This document shows positions 16,903 to 26,386 of a stretch of DNA of 64,000 nucleotides, one piece after another. Below the pieces are notes generated by a model. The model was not told the origin of the DNA. It saw nothing but the letters and a program-made list of their open reading frames with translations, and did no database searches. The position numbers were made by a program, and so were the translations under genes. Every line of letters starts with the position of its first letter. Position 1 is the stretch's first letter. Source of the stretch: Psychroflexus sp. MES1-P1E (GTDB taxonomy: Bacteria > Bacteroidota > Bacteroidia > Flavobacteriales > Flavobacteriaceae); the NCBI RefSeq assembly GCF_002836055.1, contig NZ_PJBS01000311.1, positions 1-64,000 on the forward strand, written 5' to 3'.

Positions 16903-18159
16903 TTATAATTTATAAGTCACTCCCAATCCTGGTAAGAATGCGTTTGATTTGTATGATCCACTAAAAGGAGCACTTTGCCCATTTTCAAGGTATGAGTCAT
17001 AAGAGGCCTCTACTTCTTGGAATCTTAAGTACAGAAAAGAAGCATCTATAGCAAGCTTTTCAGAGACTTGAAAAGACAAACCTGCTGTATAACCACTTCC
17101 ATCATTTCTTGGAGTTTCTGGCGCAAAAAATCCAGCTTGTACTGGAGATTCATCAAAATAATAACCCGCTCTCAAGGTCACATTTTCTGTTGCTTTATAT
17201 TGAGCACCAAATCTATAGATAGATGCATTTTTGTAGTTCCTTGGGTTAACAGACGTTGGAACATTTGGATTTCCAAATTCAATGTCTAGAGAATTATAAA
17301 CATCCCAGAATGCTCTCTGATAATCAAAGGCAAATAACCATTTTTCATTAGGCTCGTAAGCAAAGCCAATGGTTAACTCGGCTGGAAGTGGCAGAGTGGC
17401 ATTAAAGGTGGTTGTACCGTTTTGAGGAGTTAATGCCGAGTTTGGGAAATCACTAAAAACTGCCTCGCCTCCCTCAGCATTCAGAAGTATTTCAGATCTA
17501 TAATTAAATCCTATTCTCAATTCTTTAACAGGAGTAAACATAAAACTTCCACTCCATCCTGTATTATTTACCCCAGTGTCATCTACGGTAATATTAGATC
17601 TATTTCCTTGTTCGTCGGTAAGGGTACGGCTAGCATTTCTATTAAAATTGACATTACCTGTCACAAAAATAGGTCCACCACCAATACTAAAATGTTCTGA
17701 TAGCTTTATTGAAACTAAGGGCTGTATAAAGATAGCTGCTAAATTAATATCATTGACCAAGTGAGAACCTGCCCAATCCGGCTCCCACTCTACAGAGCTT
17801 CCATAAGGAGTCGTCACCGATAAACCTAAACTTATCCATTCATTGACTTTATAAGCCGCATGAAGATAAAACGGCGTTCCTGCACCCTGCTGGGTTTCTG
17901 CAAATTGCCCAGTAGACGTATTTTGCCATTTCACATTAGAGAAAACACCTGTTACCCCGGCAGAAACTGTGAATTTATCTTCCAAATAGACCATTCCTGA
18001 GGGGTTGAAAAATGCAATTTCTGCACTATTCACGACACCTACTCCAGCATGACCCATTGCTAAGGCGCGCTGCCCTTGGGCTGCTACTCGATAACCTCCT
18101 GCATAAACTGAAGCTGATGCAAAAATTATAAGCATTCCTGAAATTAAAAAGTTCTTCAT
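16903..18159 (-). CDS. OmpP1/FadL/TodX-family outer membrane transport protein
   Basis: 418 aa with a signal peptide (MKNFLISGMLIIFASASVYA). The mature N-terminus GGYRVAAQGQRALAMGHAG and the NPSGMVYL element are the FadL hatch and NPA-like signatures. The rest is an alternating amphipathic beta-barrel ending in an aromatic-rich strand (LPGLGVTYKL). It is predicted to carry long-chain fatty acids or other hydrophobic compounds across the outer membrane. It is the first gene of a two-gene unit with the SGNH hydrolase. Confidence 0.88.
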   Translation of the reverse strand: MKNFLISGMLIIFASASVYAGGYRVAAQGQRALAMGHAGVGVVNSAEIAFFNPSGMVYLEDKFTVSAGVTGVFSNVKWQNTSTGQFAETQQGAGTPFYLHAAYKVNEWISLGLSVTTPYGSSVEWEPDWAGSHLVNDINLAAIFIQPLVSIKLSEHFSIGGGPIFVTGNVNFNRNASRTLTDEQGNRSNITVDDTGVNNTGWSGSFMFTPVKELRIGFNYRSEILLNAEGGEAVFSDFPNSALTPQNGTTTFNATLPLPAELTIGFAYEPNEKWLFAFDYQRAFWDVYNSLDIEFGNPNVPTSVNPRNYKNASIYRFGAQYKATENVTLRAGYYFDESPVQAGFFAPETPRNDGSGYTAGLSFQVSEKLAIDASFLYLRFQEVEASYDSYLENGQSAPFSGSYKSNAFLPGLGVTYKL

Positions 18160-18198
18160 ATCGATTTTGTTTAATTATGATATTCTAAAATTGCTTAT

Positions 18199-18206
18199 CA
18201 AATTTA
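18199..18206 (-). promoter_or_regulatory. Candidate promoter of the FadL-type gene
   Basis: TAAATTTG on the minus strand (18206-18199) fits TAnnTTTG. The predicted start lies about 35 nt before the ATG at 18159. No clear -33 element is seen. Confidence 0.4.
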
Positions 18207-18261
18207 TCAATTATTAATAGTTTCACACCATAAATTTAAAATATTATGCACGCATTATAAA

Positions 18262-19032
18262 TTAATTTGTTTTTAAGAAGTCTAAACTGACTTGAAGGAA
18301 GTCCTCTCTTTTTTCTGCATGTACCCAATGACCTGAATTTTTGATGACTTTCATCTCAAAATTTTCAAAATGAGAAGCCATATCTTTTTTATCTTCTTCT
18401 TGGATATAGTCTGAATTACCTCCTTTTAAAAACAAGGTCTCTCCTGCATATTTTGAATTTTGCGGCAAACCTTTTCCCACTTCTTCTATATTCTCTTTTA
18501 AAGCTTGCAAATTTAGTCTAAGGTTGATTTCGTCTTGCGTCTTCCAATACAGATTTTTTAAAAGAAATTGTCTTACTGCTTTTAAAGAAATATACTTAGC
18601 CAAAAGCTCGTCCGCATCACTTCTAGACGTTAGTTTAGCTTTAGAAACCTGAGTTAAACCCTCCAAAATTTGCTGGTGATGTTGTGGATAATATTTTGGG
18701 GCAATATCTACAATGATCAGTTTATTAAGGCGCTCTGGATGTAAGGTTGCAAAGCGCATAGCGACTTTTCCCCCCATAGAATGACCAATGATAGAGACCT
18801 TTTCTAAATATTTATCCTCGAGATAATCCTTAAGGTCTTCGGCCATGAGTTCATAACTAAAAGCTATGTCATGAGGACTTCTTCCATGATTTCTTTGATC
18901 GACAAGATGCACCTCAAAGCCTTCTTTAGCGTAGGCATTAGCTAATGTTTTCCAATTATCGCCCATCCCCAAAAACCCATGTAAAATAATAAGAGGCTTA
19001 CCCTTTCCTTTTATTTTTGAATGTAACTTCAT
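18262..19032 (-). CDS. Alpha/beta-hydrolase (YbfF-like esterase)
   Basis: 256 aa. The oxyanion-hole motif HGFLGMGDNW is at 18-27 and DQRNHGRSP at 45-53. The nucleophile elbow GHSMGG has S85, and the catalytic His is in SGHWVHAE near 235. The closest described relatives are YbfF-type acyl-CoA/ester hydrolases; the physiological substrate is unknown. Its ATG directly abuts the pdxJ stop codon, so the two are co-transcribed. Confidence 0.88.
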   Translation of the reverse strand: MKLHSKIKGKGKPLIILHGFLGMGDNWKTLANAYAKEGFEVHLVDQRNHGRSPHDIAFSYELMAEDLKDYLEDKYLEKVSIIGHSMGGKVAMRFATLHPERLNKLIIVDIAPKYYPQHHQQILEGLTQVSKAKLTSRSDADELLAKYISLKAVRQFLLKNLYWKTQDEINLRLNLQALKENIEEVGKGLPQNSKYAGETLFLKGGNSDYIQEEDKKDMASHFENFEMKVIKNSGHWVHAEKREDFLQVSLDFLKTN

Positions 19033-19746
19033 TTAGCTTAGTTTTTTTAGATAAGATTTAACCACAACTTCCAATCCATCATATATAGCTTCTGAAATTA
19101 AAGCATGACCGATAGAAACTTCGTCTAGAAAAGGAATCGTCTGAGCAAAGTATTCAATATTCTCAAGTGAAAGATCGTGCCCAGCATTGATCCCTAAGCC
19201 AAGACTTTTGGCTTCTTCAGCACATTTTAAATAAGGTGCAATCGCTTTTTCCTTATCTTTAATGTACCCTTGGGCGTAAGCCTCGGTGAAAAGTTCTACT
19301 CTATCGGCCCCTACTTCGGCGGCCCCTTGAATCATTTGCACAGAGGGATCCACGAAAACTGAAGTTCTTATACCATGAGCTTTAAATTCTGAAATTACCT
19401 CCTTCAAAAAATCCTTGTGCTTTAAGGTGTCCCATCCAGCATTGGAAGTTAGGACATCCTCCCCATCTGGGACCAAAGTCACCTGAGCTGGTTTAGCGTC
19501 TAGAACTAGAGCTATAAACTTTTGATTAGGATTCCCTTCAATATTGAATTCGGTTTTAATCACTTTGGTTAGTTCATTGACATCGGCGTATCGTATGTGG
19601 CGCTCATCTGGCCTAGGGTGAACCGTAATCCCTTGAGCTCCAAAAGACTCTAAATTTTTTGCAGATTCAACCACATTAGGGGTATCTCCTCCTCTAGCAT
19701 TTCTAAGAGTCGCAATTTTATTGATATTAACACTTAATCGTATCAT
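19033..19746 (-). CDS. pdxJ: Pyridoxine 5'-phosphate synthase
   Basis: Last step of the DXP-dependent vitamin B6 pathway, condensing 1-deoxyxylulose 5-phosphate with aminoacetone phosphate to give PNP. It is 237 aa, a TIM barrel of normal length. Signature elements include LSVNINKIATLRNARGG at the start, HPRPDERHI near 41-49, VELFTEAYA and GINAGHDLSLEN. It leads a two-gene unit with the alpha/beta hydrolase. The promoter box TATTTTTG is only about 15 nt upstream of the ATG. Confidence 0.95.
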   Translation of the reverse strand: MIRLSVNINKIATLRNARGGDTPNVVESAKNLESFGAQGITVHPRPDERHIRYADVNELTKVIKTEFNIEGNPNQKFIALVLDAKPAQVTLVPDGEDVLTSNAGWDTLKHKDFLKEVISEFKAHGIRTSVFVDPSVQMIQGAAEVGADRVELFTEAYAQGYIKDKEKAIAPYLKCAEEAKSLGLGINAGHDLSLENIEYFAQTIPFLDEVSIGHALISEAIYDGLEVVVKSYLKKLS

Positions 19747-19760
19747 TGTTAGTTTTTAAA

Positions 19761-19768
19761 CAAAAATA
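19761..19768 (-). promoter_or_regulatory. pdxJ promoter -7 box
   Basis: TATTTTTG on the minus strand (19768-19761) matches TAnnTTTG, giving a very short leader before the pdxJ ATG at 19746. It shares the 79-bp divergent gap with the CBS gene, whose own near-match is TATTTTG at about 19802-19808. Confidence 0.45.
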
Positions 19769-19825
19769 CAATCAAATACGAGACTTTGCTTTGATTTTAC
19801 GTATTTTGCATGAAAAGATCATCTT

Positions 19826-20482
19826 ATGATTTGGCAAAATTTAATTAACAAAACCCTACAGCCTCTTGATATATCGAATTCAATTTCAGAAGTGAAGTCG
19901 GTTTTCAAGACCTCAACATTCAATCATCTTCCCGTTTTTAAAAAAGGCGTTTTTAAAGGAAGTATTAATGTAGCTGACTTGATTAATTTAGATAAAGACG
20001 CACCACTTTCGGAATTTAAATACCTGATAGAAGTTTTTTATGCAGAAGCACATAAAACCAACTTAGACCTTATCCATGAGTTTGCTAATCATCAGACCAA
20101 CTTGTTGCCCATTCTAGACCAAGACAAAAACTACATTGGCATAATGAAGCTTGAGGATGTTTTGGATTTATTTGGGGAAAGTCCTTTTGTAGCTAACGAG
20201 GGGGAGGTAATGATCTTAAGGAAAGAGAGAACCAAATTCTCTTTTAGTGAAGTCGCTCAACTTATTGAAACTCTTAATGCGAAGTTATCTGGCATGTATG
20301 TGAGTTATCTCTCCAAAGATGTCGTTGAAATTACTGTAAAAGTAGAACACCAGAGTATCAATGAAATCCTACAAACCTTTAGACGTTACGATTATCAAAT
20401 TGCTAGCGAACATCCCGAAGACCTCTTTACGGAGGACCTTAAAGAACATTCAGACTATCTCAACAAATATTTAGACATATAG
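19826..20482 (+). CDS. CBS-domain protein
   Basis: 218 aa. Two CBS-type segments, about 12-60 and 70-125 (the second around NLLPILDQDKNYIGIMKLEDVLDLF), form a Bateman module that in other proteins senses adenine nucleotides. A C-terminal part of about 80 residues (VMILRKERTKFSFSEVAQLIE) resembles an ACT-like regulatory fold. No catalytic domain is present. It lies 12 nt upstream of the NAD kinase gene and may be co-regulated with it; its function is unknown. Confidence 0.8.
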   Translation: MIWQNLINKTLQPLDISNSISEVKSVFKTSTFNHLPVFKKGVFKGSINVADLINLDKDAPLSEFKYLIEVFYAEAHKTNLDLIHEFANHQTNLLPILDQDKNYIGIMKLEDVLDLFGESPFVANEGEVMILRKERTKFSFSEVAQLIETLNAKLSGMYVSYLSKDVVEITVKVEHQSINEILQTFRRYDYQIASEHPEDLFTEDLKEHSDYLNKYLDI

Positions 20483-20494
20483 CTTAAATAAATC

Positions 20495-21382
20495 ATGGTG
20501 AAACACGTCGCTATTTTTGGCCAATCTTTTAATCCGGAAACTGAAAAGTATCTCCTTCAACTACTTGATGTCCTCAATGAACATCATATAAGTGTGGTCA
20601 TCGAAGAAGACTACTTTAGACTACTGAAGAAAGAGAAACCTATCCCCGAAATCAATAGCTTAAAAACATTTGCATCTCTTGATAAAACCATAGATTTATT
20701 TTTTACCATAGGTGGAGATGGTACTATTCTGTCGGCGGTAAAGTTTGTAAAAGATCTCAAAATTCCTATTATAGGTATCAACACTGGCAGGCTAGGATTT
20801 TTGGCTACTGTTCATAAAAACGAAATTAAAAAAAGCATAGAGGAAATTCTAGACGAAAAATACACAGTTTCCGAGCGGTCTGTCCTGGAGGTCTCCTGCG
20901 AATCTCAAGAAGGCGCTCTGCATTCTTTCCCTTTTGCCCTTAACGATATTGCCGTAAGCCGAAAGGAAACAACTTCTATGATCACCATTGAAACTTGGTT
21001 GAATGATGAATTCCTCAATGCATACTGGTCTGATGGTATTATTATTTCAACGCCAACAGGCTCCACAGGATACTCTTTAAGTTGTGGAGGGCCTATTATC
21101 ACACCTCAAACCAAAAGTTTCGTCATCACTCCCATCGCACCACATAATTTAAATGCCAGACCTCTAGTTATCCCCGATGATTTAGAAATAAAGTTGAAAA
21201 TTTCAGGCAGAGAAGATCAATATCTGATTTCGTTGGACTCTAGGTTAGCCAGTTTGGACAAAGACACCATTGTGCGCATCAAAAAAGCTGACTTCAAGAT
21301 TAAACTTGTTTGGCTATTTAGCGATAGCTTTATTACAACCCTCAGAAAAAAACTACTTTGGGGACAAGATAAACGCAACTAA
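20495..21382 (+). CDS. nadK: NAD kinase
   Basis: Phosphorylates NAD to NADP. It is 295 aa, with the signature GGDGT at residues 73-77, NTGRLGFLA near 100-108, and a second glycine-rich block GSTGYSLSCGGP. Length is normal for the bacterial family. It follows the CBS protein at 12 nt and precedes a separate promoter for the DUF6089 gene. Confidence 0.95.
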   Translation: MVKHVAIFGQSFNPETEKYLLQLLDVLNEHHISVVIEEDYFRLLKKEKPIPEINSLKTFASLDKTIDLFFTIGGDGTILSAVKFVKDLKIPIIGINTGRLGFLATVHKNEIKKSIEEILDEKYTVSERSVLEVSCESQEGALHSFPFALNDIAVSRKETTSMITIETWLNDEFLNAYWSDGIIISTPTGSTGYSLSCGGPIITPQTKSFVITPIAPHNLNARPLVIPDDLEIKLKISGREDQYLISLDSRLASLDKDTIVRIKKADFKIKLVWLFSDSFITTLRKKLLWGQDKRN

Positions 21383-21456
21383 AACAATAAATCGAGCCAA
21401 ATTGTGTTTTTAAATCAGAAATGATTTAAAATAAAAACCAGTGATATCGATATTTA

Positions 21457-21464
21457 TATATTTG
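21457..21464 (+). promoter_or_regulatory. Promoter of the envelope-biogenesis operon
   Basis: TATATTTG matches TAnnTTTG, 17 nt upstream of the DUF6089-gene ATG at 21482. No clear -33 TTG is visible. It would drive the DUF6089 gene, uppS, bamA and the ompH-like pair. Confidence 0.5.
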
Positions 21465-21481
21465 CAAACTTTTGAAACTCT

Positions 21482-22192
21482 ATGAGATATATTCTTATTG
21501 GCCTCTCCATTTGTCTTGGAATTCAGTTCGCATCGGCTCAGACTTATGAAGCAGGTCTTATGTTGGGTGGAGTGAATTTTGTTGGTGATGTTGGCTCTTC
21601 TTCCTTTATGAAAACAGAAGATTATCTGAGTCAGGATAAAGTTTCTTATGGTATCCTCTTAAAATGGAACAGAAGTCCTAGACACGCTTTCAGGTTTTCT
21701 GTATTAAGGGCAAACACCTTTGGAAACGATTTAAGGTCTGATGAACCCAGAAGATTTAATCGAGGATATTCTTTTGAGAGCAGCATTACGGAACTGTCGG
21801 TTGGTTTAGAATTAAACTTTTTTGAATGGGATCTTCATGCGCTTAAAAGACCTCTTATCACCCCCTATCTTTATACTGGTCCAACTTATTTTTTTACTGA
21901 TGATTTTTTTGTAGAAGATGGTGAACTTGTCGAGGGAAACTCTATCTCAAATTTCGCCATTCCCCTAGTTATAGGAATAAAGGGGGCCTTGAGCAAGCAT
22001 TGGATAGTAGCTGTAGAATTTGGTGCCAGATATACTTTTACAGATAATTTGGACGGAAGTGTTCAAGATGAAATAAACAGTCAAACAATTTATCCTACCT
22101 TTGGAAATTCAAATATGAATGATTGGTACATGTTTTCGGGACTTACACTCACTTACACATTTGGGCGTAAACCTTGTTATTGCAATTTTTAG
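21482..22192 (+). CDS. DUF6089-type outer membrane beta-barrel protein
   Basis: 236 aa with signal peptide MRYILIGLSICLGIQFASA. The mature part (YEAGLMLGGVNFVGDVG) and alternating strands ending in YTFGRKPCYCNF suggest a small outer membrane barrel of about eight strands. I assign DUF6089 by resemblance and genomic place; this is not certain. It sits 3 nt upstream of uppS in the envelope operon. No function is known. Confidence 0.7.
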   Translation: MRYILIGLSICLGIQFASAQTYEAGLMLGGVNFVGDVGSSSFMKTEDYLSQDKVSYGILLKWNRSPRHAFRFSVLRANTFGNDLRSDEPRRFNRGYSFESSITELSVGLELNFFEWDLHALKRPLITPYLYTGPTYFFTDDFFVEDGELVEGNSISNFAIPLVIGIKGALSKHWIVAVEFGARYTFTDNLDGSVQDEINSQTIYPTFGNSNMNDWYMFSGLTLTYTFGRKPCYCNF

Positions 22193-22195
22193 TGA

Positions 22196-22933
22196 ATGGA
22201 TTTCAGATCAAACATAAACATAGAAAAGCTTCCTAAGCACGTTGCCATCATCATGGATGGAAATGGGCGCTGGGCCAAGAAACAGGGATTAATGCGGGTA
22301 AGAGGCCATGAAAAAGGAACTAAAGCCGTTAGAGAAACTGTAGAAAGCAGTGCTGAATTAGGCATTGAAAATCTTACGCTTTACGCTTTTTCGACTGAAA
22401 ATTGGAATAGACCTAAACTAGAGATTCAAACTCTTATGAGGCTCTTGGTGTCTTCTTTAAAAGATGAGATTAAGACATTACAAGACAATAAAATTAGGCT
22501 TCAGGCGATTGGTTGTATAGAAAATTTACCCGCCAAGGCCAAAAAAGAACTTAAAGAAGTTATCGAGAAGACAGCAAATAATTCTCGCATGACCTTAACC
22601 CTAGCTCTGAGTTATGGGGCGAGAGAAGAAATGATTCAAGCTGTCAAACAAATCAGCCAAAAGGTGAAAAATAATATAATAGATTCTGAAACTATTGATG
22701 AGTCTACAATAAATAATCATCTTTACACTCGAAATTTACCTGATGTAGATATGATGATTCGCACAAGCGGCGAACAGCGAATCAGTAATTTTTTACTCTG
22801 GCAGATGGCATATGCGGAATTGTATTTTACAGAAACCCTCTGGCCAGATTTTAGAAAAGAAAACCTTTTTGAAGCAATTTACGAATATCAAAAAAGAGAA
22901 AGAAGATTTGGAAAAACAAGTGAACAACTCTAA
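22196..22933 (+). CDS. uppS: Isoprenyl transferase / undecaprenyl diphosphate synthase
   Basis: Condenses isopentenyl diphosphate onto farnesyl diphosphate to make the C55 carrier lipid for peptidoglycan and polysaccharide export. It is 245 aa. The catalytic Asp lies in IIMDGNGRWAKK near residue 21. TLYAFSTENWNRP, the C-terminal RTSGEQRISNFLLWQMAYAELYF and LWPDF are all family hallmarks. It overlaps the bamA start, consistent with coupled expression. Confidence 0.96.
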   Translation: MDFRSNINIEKLPKHVAIIMDGNGRWAKKQGLMRVRGHEKGTKAVRETVESSAELGIENLTLYAFSTENWNRPKLEIQTLMRLLVSSLKDEIKTLQDNKIRLQAIGCIENLPAKAKKELKEVIEKTANNSRMTLTLALSYGAREEMIQAVKQISQKVKNNIIDSETIDESTINNHLYTRNLPDVDMMIRTSGEQRISNFLLWQMAYAELYFTETLWPDFRKENLFEAIYEYQKRERRFGKTSEQL

Positions 22934-25526
22934 GTGCACTACACTATTTTCTAGAGTTAACCTATATGTTACAGCTCTAACACTAATGTTATTTTTCGCC
23001 TTTGCGAATGCTCAGCAAAACCCTCAGCAAGCCGCCGGTAAAAAGTACACTTTAGGAAAGATAGAAGTTATTGGTTCCTCAAGCTATAACGAACAAACCG
23101 TGATTGCCTTCACTGGCCTTAAGGAAGGAGAAGAACTCTACATTCCTGGTGACAGAATAAGTAAGGTTCTAAAAAAACTTTGGAATCTTGGTCTTTTTAG
23201 TGATATAAATTTTTACTTAAAAAATGTAGACGGAGATATCGCAGATTTGCAGCTTGAAATCGTTGAAGTACCCAAACTTAACGAGATAAAAGTAAGAGGA
23301 ATTAAGAAACGTAAGCGCTCCGAAATTATAAAAGACAACTCCATTCAAAAGAATACAAAAATCACTGAAAATTATGTGATAAATCTTCGTAATAATATAG
23401 AAGAGAAGTATAAAGAGAAAGGTTTTTTGAATGCAAAAGCGAACATCATTACCAGTGAAGTTATAGACACTTCAAGTACGGATAACCTTGTTAATGTGAC
23501 AGTTGACATTGAAACTGGCGATAAAGTAAAAATAAGCGAAATCAATATTAAAGGGAATGAACAGTTTTCCGACTGGACTATAAAACGGATGATGAAGAAA
23601 ACCAAAGAGAAATTCTTCTTAAGGGTATGGAAACGTTCGAAGTTCATTGAAGAAGAATATGAAACAGATAAAGATAAAATCGTAAAGAAGTTTAAGGAAA
23701 AAGGATATCGAGATGCTAGAATAGTAAGCGATTCTGTTATTGTAAATTCAGATACTGATATTACTATTAACATAGAGGTGAAGGAAGGGAACCGCTACTA
23801 TTTTGGAGAAATTGACTTTTTAGGAAATTCCGCTTATACAAACGCTCAGTTAAGCCAACTCATGGGGATAAGAAAAGGAGATCCTTACAACGGAACTGTT
23901 TTACAGAATAAAATCGCCAATAATGAAAAACCAGATGCCAATGATATTACCAATTTATATCAAAACAATGGTTACCTGTTTTCGAATATCACTCCTGTAG
24001 AAACCCGAATTTATAACGATACTATTGACTTCGAAATACGAATCAACGAGGGAAAAATTGCCTACTTCAACGAAATTTTAATCTCTGGTAATGACAAGAC
24101 AAATGACAATGTCATTTTTAGAAATTTAAGGACACGACCAGGACAACAATACAGCAAACAAGATGTCATGAATACGATTCGTGAACTTGGGCAGCTTGGA
24201 TTTTTTAATGCTGAAAATCTTGAACCAGAATTTAAAAATGTAGATCCACAATCAGGTACTCTAGACCTTCAATACGTAGTAGAAGAACAAGGTAGCAGTC
24301 AAATTGAGTTGCAAGGTGGTTATGGTGGAGGAGGTTTTATTGGAACTTTAGGTTTGAGATTCAACAACTTCTCCCTTAAAAATATTTTCAATAAAGAAGC
24401 CTATAAGCCTGTACCTATGGGGGATGGTCAATCTTTATCTCTAAGAGCACAAGCCAGTTTAGCCTTTCAAAATTATAGTTTATCATTTGTAGAACCCTGG
24501 TTGGGCGGTAAAAAGCCGGTGCAGCTCTCTGTATCATTATCTCAAACTATACAATTTTTGTTCAACCCATTAACACGAAGAGCTGATAATGACAGAAGTT
24601 TTACCATTACTGGTATAAACGTTGGTTTTGCTAAACGACTACGAGAACCCGATCAAAACTTTACTTTATCCACCTCTATTGGGTACCAGAATTTTCAATT
24701 AAATAATTATAATATCGGATTATTTAGATTCCCTAATGGAACATCAAATAACCTATCATTCACCGTCGGATTAAACAGAAATAATACGTTCACCAATCCC
24801 ATTTTTCCAACAGGAGGATCAGAATTCGATTTCTCTGTGAAATTTACTCTTCCCTACTCGGCTTTTAACGATGTTGATTACGCGGGGCTTCGAGAACAAA
24901 GAATAGAGGCTTTGGCCAGTAATGATGGAGAAGCTTTAGCGGTCATCGATCAGCAACGTTTCAACTGGTTGGAATTTTATAAGGTTAAATTTAGTGGTGA
25001 TTGGTATAATAATTTGTTTGATAAACTAGTTTTAAGAACACGTTTTGAATATGGGTTCTTAGGGGCTTATAATAATGACAGAGGTATTCCTCCATTTGAA
25101 CGTTTTTTCTTAGGAGGAGATGGCTTAGCTGGGTTTGCTTTGGATGGTCGTGAAATTATTGCTCTAAGAGGTTATCCTAACCAATCCATATTACCCAGGA
25201 CACGAACAGTTGGTGGAGAAGAAAGCTTTAATGATGGAGCTTCCATCTATAACAAATACACGATGGAATTGAGGTATCCTATTACATTAAAACCTTCAGC
25301 TTCAATCTATGCCCTTGCCTTCATGGAAGGTGGTGCTACTTTTGATCAGTTTAAAGACTTTACACCCTTTGAAATGAGCAGATCTGCAGGTGCTGGTTTA
25401 CGTATCTTTATGCCTGCTTTTGGTCTATTGGGCATAGACTTTGGTTATGGATTTGACCCCATACCCGGCAGTAATACAGGTCCTAATGGGTGGGAAACCC
25501 ACTTTATTATCGGTCAACAATTTTAA
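22908..25526 (+). CDS. bamA: Outer membrane protein assembly factor BamA
   Basis: Essential beta-barrel insertase of the outer membrane. With a TTG start at 22908 it has 872 aa. A GTG at 22920 is the alternative, and both fall inside the uppS end. The open frame extends further upstream to 22812, but that part only shadows uppS. A hydrophobic signal segment ends in FAFANAQQ. Several POTRA repeats follow (YTLGKIEVIGSS, VKISEINIKGNEQF, YYFGEIDFLGNSAY, AYFNEILISGND). A C-terminal Omp85 barrel has the G-rich turn GGYGGGGFIG and ends in F. The purine-rich AGAAAGAAG before 22908 favours TTG. Confidence 0.95.
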   Translation: MEKQVNNSKCTTLFSRVNLYVTALTLMLFFAFANAQQNPQQAAGKKYTLGKIEVIGSSSYNEQTVIAFTGLKEGEELYIPGDRISKVLKKLWNLGLFSDINFYLKNVDGDIADLQLEIVEVPKLNEIKVRGIKKRKRSEIIKDNSIQKNTKITENYVINLRNNIEEKYKEKGFLNAKANIITSEVIDTSSTDNLVNVTVDIETGDKVKISEINIKGNEQFSDWTIKRMMKKTKEKFFLRVWKRSKFIEEEYETDKDKIVKKFKEKGYRDARIVSDSVIVNSDTDITINIEVKEGNRYYFGEIDFLGNSAYTNAQLSQLMGIRKGDPYNGTVLQNKIANNEKPDANDITNLYQNNGYLFSNITPVETRIYNDTIDFEIRINEGKIAYFNEILISGNDKTNDNVIFRNLRTRPGQQYSKQDVMNTIRELGQLGFFNAENLEPEFKNVDPQSGTLDLQYVVEEQGSSQIELQGGYGGGGFIGTLGLRFNNFSLKNIFNKEAYKPVPMGDGQSLSLRAQASLAFQNYSLSFVEPWLGGKKPVQLSVSLSQTIQFLFNPLTRRADNDRSFTITGINVGFAKRLREPDQNFTLSTSIGYQNFQLNNYNIGLFRFPNGTSNNLSFTVGLNRNNTFTNPIFPTGGSEFDFSVKFTLPYSAFNDVDYAGLREQRIEALASNDGEALAVIDQQRFNWLEFYKVKFSGDWYNNLFDKLVLRTRFEYGFLGAYNNDRGIPPFERFFLGGDGLAGFALDGREIIALRGYPNQSILPRTRTVGGEESFNDGASIYNKYTMELRYPITLKPSASIYALAFMEGGATFDQFKDFTPFEMSRSAGAGLRIFMPAFGLLGIDFGYGFDPIPGSNTGPNGWETHFIIGQQF

Positions 25527-25555
25527 AACAACATGATTTTTAATACATTCCAATT

Positions 25556-26359
25556 ATGAGATTTATTAATAGCGTTTTCTTTATTTGTTTTTGTGCTGTT
25601 ACCTCTTTTGCACAGGGTGGTCTAAAGATAGCTTATGTGGATATGGATTATATCTTAGATAATGTTCCTGAATATAGACAAGCCTCTAGCCAATTGGACT
25701 CTAAAGCTCAACAATGGAGAACGGAGATAGAAAGCAAACAGAACGACATTGATAAGCTTAAGAATGAGTTAGAAAGTGAAAGACCTTTACTTACTACAGA
25801 TTTAATTCAAGATCTGGATGATGAAATAGAATATCTTGAAAACCAACTTTTAGAGTATCGCAATAAACGTTTTGGTGTTTCTGGAGATTTTATTGTTCAA
25901 AAAAGGCAATTGATACAGCCGATACAAGATCAGGTCTTTAATGCCATACAAGAAATTGGGGACAATAGAGATTATGACTTTATTTTTGAAAACTCCGCAG
26001 ATGCCTTACTTTTGTTTTCTGCAAAGCGACATGATTTAAGTGAAGTCATCTTAAAGCTTATCAATAGAAATTCTAGAGGAGCTGAAAAAGAATCTTCTGA
26101 TGTTCTGGAAGAAATAGGAGATTATAAGTCTGTTGAAAAAGCAGAAGAGGAAGATGTCAAAAAGGAAGAAAAAGCTCAAGAAGAAGAAGCCAGAAAGAAT
26201 GAACGAGAAGTTTTGATAGATGAACGCCAAAGAAAAAGAGATTCGTTAAGAGATGCAAGACAAATAGAATTTGAAGAACGGAGAGCAAGAATCTTAAAAG
26301 AAAGAGAAGAAAGAGAAAAAGAAAGAGACTCTATTAGAAAAGCAAGAGAGAATAATTAA
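25556..26359 (+). CDS. OmpH/Skp-family periplasmic chaperone with charged C-terminal tail
   Basis: 267 aa with signal peptide MRFINSVFFICFCAVTSFAQ. The conserved start KIAYVDMDYILDNVPEY and a long coiled coil are those of Skp/OmpH, which holds unfolded outer membrane proteins for BamA. Unlike ordinary Skp (about 160-170 aa), it has an extra tail of about 90 residues dominated by Glu, Lys and Arg (about 175-267). It lies 29 nt after bamA and 27 nt before a second, normal-sized paralogue. Confidence 0.9.
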   Translation: MRFINSVFFICFCAVTSFAQGGLKIAYVDMDYILDNVPEYRQASSQLDSKAQQWRTEIESKQNDIDKLKNELESERPLLTTDLIQDLDDEIEYLENQLLEYRNKRFGVSGDFIVQKRQLIQPIQDQVFNAIQEIGDNRDYDFIFENSADALLLFSAKRHDLSEVILKLINRNSRGAEKESSDVLEEIGDYKSVEKAEEEDVKKEEKAQEEEARKNEREVLIDERQRKRDSLRDARQIEFEERRARILKEREEREKERDSIRKARENN

Positions 26360-26386
26360 ATATAATCACTAAACTAAAATTAAGAA

